A stretch of DNA of 5,385 nt from Rhizobium sp. Q54 (lineage in GTDB: Bacteria; Pseudomonadota; Alphaproteobacteria; Rhizobiales; Beijerinckiaceae). The notes under the pieces are model-generated. The model worked only from the letters and a program-made list of their open reading frames with translations, was not told the DNA's origin and did no database searches. The position numbers were made by a program, and so were the translations under genes. Positions within the stretch are counted from its first letter, which is position 1. Each line of letters begins with the position of its first letter. Positions 1-4,259 of this stretch are shown here, piece by piece. The DNA is taken from assembly GCA_945901195.1 (NCBI GenBank), contig CAMDKB010000323.1:1-5385 (forward strand), given 5' to 3'.

Positions 1-243
1 GAGCTCGCCGGCTTCACGCAAGGCCTCTGTCTCGGCGTGGGGTCTGCCACCCCGAACTGTCGAACCGCGACCAACAACCACGCCATCCCGCACGACAATC
101 GCTCCCACGGAGGGATTGGGTGAAGTCGTCCCCAGCCCGCGTTGCCCAAGCGTGACAGCCGCCATCATCATGCGGCGGTCAAATTCCGGATCGGATGGCG
201 CCGCAGGCTCTTTCCGGCCGAGCGCGGCGAGTGTTGTTGTCAT
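1..243 (-). CDS. ribD: RibD, riboflavin biosynthesis deaminase/reductase (N-terminal 81 codons only)
   Basis: Start of a bifunctional diaminohydroxyphosphoribosylaminopyrimidine deaminase / 5-amino-6-(5-phosphoribosylamino)uracil reductase, which performs the second and third steps of riboflavin synthesis from GTP in the cytoplasm. The translation begins at the ATG at 243-241 and runs off the left edge. Visible are the cytidine-deaminase-fold segment with SPNPSVGAIVV (residues 41-51) and the zinc-site motif GGRPHAE (65-71), where His69 is the expected zinc ligand and Glu71 the catalytic acid. The later PCxxxGxTPPC motif and the whole reductase domain lie outside the window. The start codon is 3 bp after the nrdR stop and I see no strong Shine-Dalgarno sequence, so translational coupling to nrdR is likely. 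Identification as RibD is strong from the motif and from the nrdR-ribD order; domain completeness cannot be judged. Confidence 0.93.
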   Translation of the reverse strand, partial: MTTTLAALGRKEPAAPSDPEFDRRMMMAAVTLGQRGLGTTSPNPSVGAIVVRDGVVVGRGSTVRGGRPHAETEALREAGEL

Positions 244-246
244 TGG

Positions 247-771
247 CTAAAGGTCTGCTTTCCCGCTTGCCCGTTCTTTTCCGCCGGTCAGATTTTGCCC
301 AGCATCGGATGTTTCCGGCGTTTCATCGTTCAGTTCCCCGATCAAGGTTTCGAAATCCCGGGCTTCCCGGAAATTCCTGTAGACCGATGCAAAGCGCACA
401 TAGGCAACCTGATCAAGATTTTTCAAGCCCTCCATCACCATTTCACCTATGGCTCCACTGTCGATCTCGGTTTCCCCCTGGCTTTCGAGCTGCCGGACGA
501 TGCCATTGACCATCCGCTCGATCCGTTCGGGTTCTACATTACGCTTGCGCAGAGCAATTTCGAACGAGCGGGCAAGCTTGTCCCGGTCGAATGGAACGCG
601 TTTGCCGGTCTTTTTGACGACCGTCAGCTCGCGTAACTGGACGCGCTCGAATGTGGTGAAACGCCCGGTACAATCGGAACAAACCCGGCGGCGGCGAATG
701 GCGGAATTATCCTCCGTCGGCCGCGAATCCTTCACCTGTGTTTCGGAACTGCCGCAATAGGGACAGCGCAT
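247..771 (-). CDS. nrdR: NrdR, ATP/dATP-responsive transcriptional repressor of ribonucleotide reductase genes
   Basis: Cytoplasmic repressor that binds NrdR boxes in front of ribonucleotide reductase operons when loaded with dATP plus ATP. The 174-residue product opens with a zinc ribbon: Cys3-x2-Cys6 and Cys31-x2-Cys34, with the family signature VKDSRP at 13-18, an arginine run at 26-29 and RFTTFE at 37-42. An ATP-cone domain follows from about residue 49 (VVKKTGKRVPFDRDKL) to about 140 (VAYVRFASVYRNF). The start is supported by GAGG (plus-strand 778-781) six bases before the ATG, and by Cys3 lying at the usual distance from Met1. The family is usually about 150-160 residues; this protein carries a polar tail rich in Glu, Thr, Gly and Lys from about residue 150. 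It ends in TAG, 3 bp before ribD, so the two probably form an operon. I found no convincing sigma-70 promoter or NrdR box directly upstream. Confidence 0.97.
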   Translation of the reverse strand: MRCPYCGSSETQVKDSRPTEDNSAIRRRRVCSDCTGRFTTFERVQLRELTVVKKTGKRVPFDRDKLARSFEIALRKRNVEPERIERMVNGIVRQLESQGETEIDSGAIGEMVMEGLKNLDQVAYVRFASVYRNFREARDFETLIGELNDETPETSDAGQNLTGGKERASGKADL

Positions 772-895
772 GGGATGCCTCGTAAACTATGAACACAAAC
801 ATCTATGCGATTCGAGGCGCGCGCGCTGAAAAACCAGCACACGGATCAGCACAAGTGTATAGCTTTCGCCACGGTGCCCTTCAACAGCCAGCATT

Positions 896-931
896 TTGAC
901 AAAGAGGCCTCCAGAGGCTACTTTGTCCCCA
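896..931 (+). promoter_or_regulatory. Predicted vapBC promoter with start point at or next to the vapB ATG
   Basis: A perfect -35 hexamer TTGACA (896-901) is followed after exactly 17 bp by TACTTT (919-924), a weak -10 (three of six consensus positions). Counting the usual 6-7 bases downstream puts transcription initiation at about 930-932, on the A of the vapB ATG at 931. If so, the vapB mRNA would be leaderless. The promoter assignment is inference from spacing and consensus. It is strengthened by the palindrome lying exactly over this region, as expected for an autoregulated toxin-antitoxin operon. An alternative promoter further upstream (a TATAGC at 858-863 lacks a good -35) cannot be excluded. 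Confidence 0.5.
898..927. repeat. 30-bp palindrome, probable VapB/VapBC operator
   Basis: Outer arms GACAAAG (898-904) and CTTTGTC (921-927) and inner arms GCCTC (907-911) and GAGGC (914-918) share one centre between 912 and 913, so 12 of 15 base positions are symmetric. It covers the end of the predicted -35, the whole spacer and the -10, and finishes 3 bp before the vapB start. Toxin-antitoxin operons of the VapBC class are commonly repressed by the antitoxin or complex binding inverted repeats in their promoter, so an operator is the natural reading. In RNA from an upstream promoter it could instead form a hairpin that hides the AGAGG at 913-917, the only Shine-Dalgarno-like sequence before vapB. 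Confidence 0.65.
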
Positions 932-1227
932 TGAAAACCGTCGGTCTGAAGGCGCTGAAAAACAATCTGAGCCAATATGTGCGGGCCGCCGCCGCTGGCG
1001 AAGTTGTGCGCATCACCGATCGCGACCGTGTGGTGGCAGAGTTGCGCTCGCCGGCAGATAACATCCCGGCTGACATCAACCCAGCGCTGGCAGAGGCGAT
1101 CAGACGAGGGCACGTTCGGCCTGCAAAAGATTTCAGCGGTTTGCCCCCGCCCCCAACTAACAGCGCAAAATTGTCCCTGGAGCAAATCCTGCGTGACCTT
1201 GATGAAGACCGGGCGGACCGGTTTTGA
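931..1227 (+). CDS. vapB: VapB-like antitoxin, Phd/YefM family
   Basis: Antitoxin that should bind and neutralise the downstream PIN-domain toxin and, with it, repress their shared promoter. The 98-residue product has a Phd/YefM-type N-terminal DNA-binding and dimerisation region: MKTVGLKALKNNLSQYV (1-17), a GEVVRITDRDRVVAEL core (23-38), then a linker. The C-terminal toxin-binding segment contains FSGLPPPP (68-75) and the acidic helix LEQILRDLDEDRADRF (83-98), a common ending in this family. The frame is open back beyond 805, but the ATG at 931 gives the family's usual N-terminus and lies just behind the promoter palindrome. AGAGG at 913-917 is 13 bases away, rather far for a Shine-Dalgarno sequence. 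The stop TGA (1225-1227) overlaps the vapC start. Family assignment is firm; the partner-specific function is inferred from position. Confidence 0.92.
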   Translation: MKTVGLKALKNNLSQYVRAAAAGEVVRITDRDRVVAELRSPADNIPADINPALAEAIRRGHVRPAKDFSGLPPPPTNSAKLSLEQILRDLDEDRADRF

Positions 1228-1610
1228 TTTACGTCGACACGTCAATAGTCATCGCCGGCCTTCTTGGTGAAAACAAATCGCCACCCGACAGACTGTGGAG
1301 ATCGAGGCTTGTATCCAGCCAATTGCTCGAATTTGAAACCTGGACGAGGATGAATACTCTGGGTCTAGCAGCTCGTATGCAGCAGGACATCAACAATATT
1401 ATAGACAAGATTGATTTGATTGAATTGTCACCAAATACTTTGCAACGCATCTACAAGCCTTTTCCAAAGCCTGTTAGAAGTCTCGACGCCATCCATCTGG
1501 CTTCGATGACATATATGTCAGACATAGAGCCAGCCCTCGCGCTCGCCAGCTACGACGCTCGCATGAACGAAGCCGCTGTTGCCCTGGGCTTCATTCTCTA
1601 TGATTTGTGA
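1224..1610 (+). CDS. vapC: VapC-like toxin, PIN-domain ribonuclease
   Basis: Toxin of a type II toxin-antitoxin pair. PIN-domain VapC proteins are Mg2+-dependent endoribonucleases, many of which cut tRNA or rRNA; the target here cannot be read from sequence. The 128-residue protein shows the acidic site in order: Asp5 in MIYVDTSIVI, Glu38 (Glu36 is nearby) in SSQLLEFETW, Asp88 in RSLDAIHLAS and Asp111 in SYDARMNEAA. All canonical positions are present, so it should be active. The start must be TTG at 1224-1226, since no ATG or GTG lies in frame between the stop at 1203-1205 and the first catalytic Asp; the next ATG (1350) would delete that residue. TTG overlaps the vapB TGA in a 4-base TTGA, indicating translational coupling. 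Its middle is strikingly AT-rich (18 G/C in the 60 bases 1381-1440), which suggests transfer. Confidence 0.92.
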   Translation: MIYVDTSIVIAGLLGENKSPPDRLWRSRLVSSQLLEFETWTRMNTLGLAARMQQDINNIIDKIDLIELSPNTLQRIYKPFPKPVRSLDAIHLASMTYMSDIEPALALASYDARMNEAAVALGFILYDL

Positions 1611-1632
1611 TATCCTTCCCTCAGGAAAGACG

Positions 1633-1639
1633 AGGGGAG
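1633..1639 (+). promoter_or_regulatory. Ribosome binding site fixing the start of the substrate-binding protein
   Basis: AGGGGAG lies six bases before the ATG at 1646. It selects this start over the in-frame GTG at 1607, which overlaps the vapC stop and would add 13 mostly charged or polar residues in front of a good signal peptide. Confidence 0.8.
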
Positions 1640-1645
1640 CGAGCC

Positions 1646-2671
1646 ATGAAATCTTTGAAACATATTTTCAGATTGAGTCTTGCAGCCCTCTTCGCCTGCG
1701 CATTTTCCGGGCGCAGCGATGCAGAAGATGCTGCTGCCTTCTACAAAGGCAAGACTGTTCATTTCATCGTCGGCGTGGCCGTAGGCGGCGGGTTTGACGC
1801 CTATGCGCGCATGATTGCGCCTTATCTGGCGCGTGAACTCGGTTCTACCGTTATCGTTGAAAACGTTATCGGCGCAGGCGGATTACTCGCATTGAACCGG
1901 CTTTATTCTGCACAGCCAGATGGGTTGCGCTTACACATTTCAAATGCAACGCCCGCAACGCTGGGGCAATTGCTGGGCCGGGACAATCTCAAATACGATA
2001 TGACGAAATTTGATCATCTGGGAGTCGTAGCCGCTTATCCATGGGTTTGGCTGACCGGCCGCGATAGCGGCATGAACACCTTCGAGGCTGTAACAAAACC
2101 AGGGCTTGCGTTGCGCTGGGGCGGCACCGCGCCTGCCGACGGCCCCGCAGATGGCGCAGCAATTACCTGCGCGGCGCTGAAACTCGAATGCAAGCTCGTA
2201 CTAGGCTACCGCAGCAGTGCGGAAGTAGCCTTGGCGATGGAGCGAAGCGAAGTCGATACCATGTATATTTCTGACAGTTCCGCCAATGCCTATGTGAAAA
2301 GCAGCGGCGCCAACCCCATTGCTTCCATGGCCCGGGTTCGCTCACCTTTGTTGCCCAATACCAAAACCATTTTCGAACTTGCAAAACTCACACCGGAACA
2401 GGAATGGCTGATCGACTTTCGTGCCAATCTCAATGATGTCGGGCGATTGCTCGTTACAACTGGCGGTGTTCCTGCAGATCGCATCGCGTTTTTGCGCGAG
2501 GCTGTCCGCAAGTCGCTCACTAATCCCGAACTCATAGCAGAAGGTGAAAAAAGCGAGCGGAACATAAGGTTTCAATCGCATGAGGAAGCGCTGGAAATCG
2601 TCCGCAAGATTCTCACCGGCCCGACAGCAGAGCAGAAAAAAATGGTTCGGGATGTGCTGACTTACCGGTGA
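1646..2671 (+). CDS. Bug/TctC-family periplasmic substrate-binding protein (tripartite tricarboxylate transporter type)
   Basis: Probable extracytoplasmic binding receptor for a small carboxylate or related solute; the ligand is unknown. The 341-residue product starts with a Sec signal peptide: basic MKSLKHIFR, a hydrophobic core at about 10-20 and a plausible cleavage after Ala26 (GRSDA/ED). The mature part opens with FYKGKTVHFIVG (32-43) and VGGGFDAYARMIAPYLARELG (46-66), followed by VIVENVIGAGGLLALNRLY (69-87), the typical Bug/TctC N-lobe. A later segment with LGYRSSAEVALAMERSEVD (186-204) also fits the family. The first pocket loop reads GVAVGGGFD, where many relatives have Pro before the glycines. 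Two cysteines (175 and 182) lie close together. No TctA or TctB membrane genes are in the window, so it may serve a transporter elsewhere or act as a sensor. It follows vapC by 35 bp on the same strand and ends 9 bp from the convergent glyA stop. Family is confident, ligand is not. Confidence 0.88.
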   Translation: MKSLKHIFRLSLAALFACAFSGRSDAEDAAAFYKGKTVHFIVGVAVGGGFDAYARMIAPYLARELGSTVIVENVIGAGGLLALNRLYSAQPDGLRLHISNATPATLGQLLGRDNLKYDMTKFDHLGVVAAYPWVWLTGRDSGMNTFEAVTKPGLALRWGGTAPADGPADGAAITCAALKLECKLVLGYRSSAEVALAMERSEVDTMYISDSSANAYVKSSGANPIASMARVRSPLLPNTKTIFELAKLTPEQEWLIDFRANLNDVGRLLVTTGGVPADRIAFLREAVRKSLTNPELIAEGEKSERNIRFQSHEEALEIVRKILTGPTAEQKKMVRDVLTYR

Positions 2672-2680
2672 GCGACGCTT

Positions 2681-3982
2681 TCAATAAATCGGGAACCGCG
2701 CCGTCAGCGCGTGTGCTCGCGCCTTGACGCTGTCTTCCACTGTTCCGTTATTTGCTTCGCCGTTGGCTTTCAAACCGTCCAGCACTTCAGCAATCAGTTT
2801 TCCGACCTCGCGGAATTCGGCGACGCCGAACCCTCGCGATGTCGCAGCCGGAGAGCCCAACCGCACGCCTGACGTCACGAAAGGCTTTTGTGGATCGAAC
2901 GGCACGCCATTCTTGTTGCAGGTGATATGTGCCCGGCCCATCGTGGCCTCCGCCGCCTTGCCGGTAAGGCCCTTCTTTTGCAGATCAACCAGCATCAGAT
3001 GATTGTCCGTGCCACCCGTCACCAGGTCATAGCCGTTTTCCAGCAGGGTTGACGCCATAGCCTTTGCATTGTCGGCAACAGCCTTCGCATAAATCTTGAA
3101 TTCGGGCTGCAACGCCTCGCCGAACGCCACCGCCTTTGCCGCGATGACATGCATCAGTGGCCCGCCTTGCAGACCTGGGAAAATGGCTGAATTGACCTTT
3201 TTCGCGATGTCTTCGTCATTAGTCAGGATCAGCCCGCCGCGCGGCCCGCGCAAGGTCTTGTGGGTAGTTGTCGAAACAACGTGGGCATGGGGAAACGGCG
3301 AGGGATGCGCGCCACCCGCAACGAGACCCGCAAAATGCGCCATGTCGACAAACAATATGGCCCCAACACTGTCAGCAATTGCGCGGAAACGTTCGAAATC
3401 CCAAAAGCGCGCATAGGCAGAGCCACCGGCGATGATGAGCTTTGGCTTGCATTCATGCGCGATCCGCTCAACCTCACTCATGTCGATACGGCCGGTCTCC
3501 CGGCTGACGCCATACGGCACCGGCTTGAACCATTTGCCGGACATATTAACCGGTGAACCATGCGTAAGATGGCCGCCTGCGGCCAGATCCAGCCCCATAA
3601 ACGTGTCGCCCGGCTGTAGTAGAGCCAGAAATACGGCCTGATTGGCCTGGCTGCCGGAATTCGCCTGCACATTTGCGAACTTGCAATCGAACAGCTTTTT
3701 TGCCCGGGCAATCGCAAGGTCTTCGGCGATATCTACGAACTGGCAGCCGCCATAATAGCGGCGGCCTGGATAACCCTCCGCATATTTGTTTGTCATCACC
3801 GAGCCCTGCGCCTCCAACACAGCGCGTGACACAATGTTCTCTGAAGCGATCAGCTCGATTTCATCACGCTGGCGACCAAGCTCCAGCTCTATCGCGCGAG
3901 CAATTTCCGGATCGGTCTCCGCCAACGAGGCCGAAAAAAAAGAATTGGAGCGGATTACGGTAGCGGCATTGGTCTGGGGCAT
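2681..3982 (-). CDS. glyA: GlyA, serine hydroxymethyltransferase
   Basis: Cytoplasmic pyridoxal-phosphate enzyme that interconverts serine plus tetrahydrofolate with glycine plus 5,10-methylene-tetrahydrofolate, the main one-carbon source for purines, thymidylate and methionine. The 433-residue product matches the bacterial family length. Visible are RQRDEIELIASENIVSRAV (38-56), NKYAEGYPGRRYYGG (65-79), the VDMAHFAGLVAGG segment (212-224) with cofactor residues Asp213 and His216, and the lysine motif TTTHKTLRGPRGG (238-250), in which Lys242 forms the Schiff base. TSGVRLGSPAATSRG (370-384) supplies the carboxylate-binding arginine region. The ATG at 3982 is preferred: it has AGG five bases upstream and places the SLAETDPEI motif as in relatives. 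An in-frame ATG 12 bases upstream (3994) is possible. The frame stays open to 4477, but that extension crosses the upstream terminator and overlaps the neighbouring gene. The gene converges on the binding-protein gene with a 9-bp gap. Confidence 0.97.
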   Translation of the reverse strand: MPQTNAATVIRSNSFFSASLAETDPEIARAIELELGRQRDEIELIASENIVSRAVLEAQGSVMTNKYAEGYPGRRYYGGCQFVDIAEDLAIARAKKLFDCKFANVQANSGSQANQAVFLALLQPGDTFMGLDLAAGGHLTHGSPVNMSGKWFKPVPYGVSRETGRIDMSEVERIAHECKPKLIIAGGSAYARFWDFERFRAIADSVGAILFVDMAHFAGLVAGGAHPSPFPHAHVVSTTTHKTLRGPRGGLILTNDEDIAKKVNSAIFPGLQGGPLMHVIAAKAVAFGEALQPEFKIYAKAVADNAKAMASTLLENGYDLVTGGTDNHLMLVDLQKKGLTGKAAEATMGRAHITCNKNGVPFDPQKPFVTSGVRLGSPAATSRGFGVAEFREVGKLIAEVLDGLKANGEANNGTVEDSVKARAHALTARFPIY

Positions 3983-4026
3983 CTGAACCTGCATGTGGAC
4001 TTGAAACAGCGGACGGGCAGCGGCGC

Positions 4027-4122
4027 TCAGGCGGACCGAAAGTTTCGGATCGCCACCTGCAATACCACTGGCACAAGACAGCCAACGGCAAGAAGAGCCA
4101 CCACAAAGAGAGGACGTGCCAT
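4027..4122 (-). CDS. Doubtful 31-residue hydrophobic micro-ORF upstream of glyA
   Basis: An ATG at 4122-4120 opens a 31-codon frame ending in TGA at 4029-4027. The peptide starts MARPLFVVALLAVG, stays hydrophobic to about residue 25 (including Cys15), and ends in a short basic tail, IRNFRSA. That is what a single-pass membrane peptide or a signal-anchor would look like. Against it: there is no visible Shine-Dalgarno sequence, the frame is short enough to arise by chance, and its 3' end overlaps the leader hairpin. If translated, it would be the first cistron before glyA and could act as a leader peptide. I do not recognise a family, and I rate it below even odds. Confidence 0.2.
   Translation of the reverse strand: MARPLFVVALLAVGCLVPVVLQVAIRNFRSA
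4028..4059 (-). promoter_or_regulatory. Hairpin or operator-like dyad in the glyA leader
   Basis: Read on the minus strand, CAGGTG (4059-4054) can pair with CGCCTG (4033-4028), with one G-U pair. Inside it, CCGAAA (4048-4043) and TTTCGG (4041-4036) form a perfect inverted repeat around one base; in RNA this would open to a 4-bp stem with a 5-base loop. The element ends 45 bp before the glyA ATG. No U-run follows, so it is not an intrinsic terminator. It could be a protein-binding dyad or a 5'-UTR structure; I do not recognise it as a known riboswitch. Confidence 0.3.
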
Positions 4123-4195
4123 AGCATGTGATGCACAGACCGAAAAGAACCAGCCCCTGACTCAAGCGCATTTTCATCAGAACATTTGACGCATG

Positions 4196-4233
4196 AAAAA
4201 TTTCGGCCCGCCTTTTGCGAGGCGGGACGAAAT
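4196..4233 (-). terminator. Intrinsic terminator of the L,D-transpeptidase gene
   Basis: On the minus strand, 26 bp after the transpeptidase stop codon, ATTTCG (4233-4228) pairs with CGAAAT (4205-4200), and CCCGCCT (4226-4220) pairs with AGGCGGG (4213-4207). There is one mismatch between the two stem parts and a 6-base loop. The 3' arm runs into a T-tract (4200-4196), giving the classic Rho-independent shape. No matching T-run exists on the plus strand, so it should act in one direction only. It separates transpeptidase transcription from glyA, which therefore needs its own promoter in the remaining leader of about 215 bp; I could not identify that promoter. Confidence 0.85.
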
Positions 4234-4259
4234 CATTCAGTACAGCAATTGCCGATTTA

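Noticed and set aside
142..760. Plus-strand open frames opposite ribD and nrdR
   Set aside because: They are antisense to genes with unmistakable family motifs, and their translations show no recognisable domain.
786..812. Possible NrdR box upstream of nrdR (ACACAAAC-like sequence)
   Set aside because: It lacks the symmetric second half and the AT-rich core of the box. No second copy at the usual spacing was seen.
805..930. Upstream in-frame start of the antitoxin at 805
   Set aside because: The extra 42 residues do not resemble a Phd/YefM protein, and they cover the promoter palindrome. The ATG at 931 gives the expected N-terminus.
1607..1645. GTG start at 1607 for the binding protein, overlapping the vapC stop
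   Set aside because: It would add 13 polar or charged residues before a normal signal peptide. The ATG at 1646 has an excellent ribosome binding site.
3983..4199. Glycine riboswitch or other known riboswitch before glyA
   Set aside because: I could not find the paired conserved cores of a glycine riboswitch. Only one local hairpin stands out.
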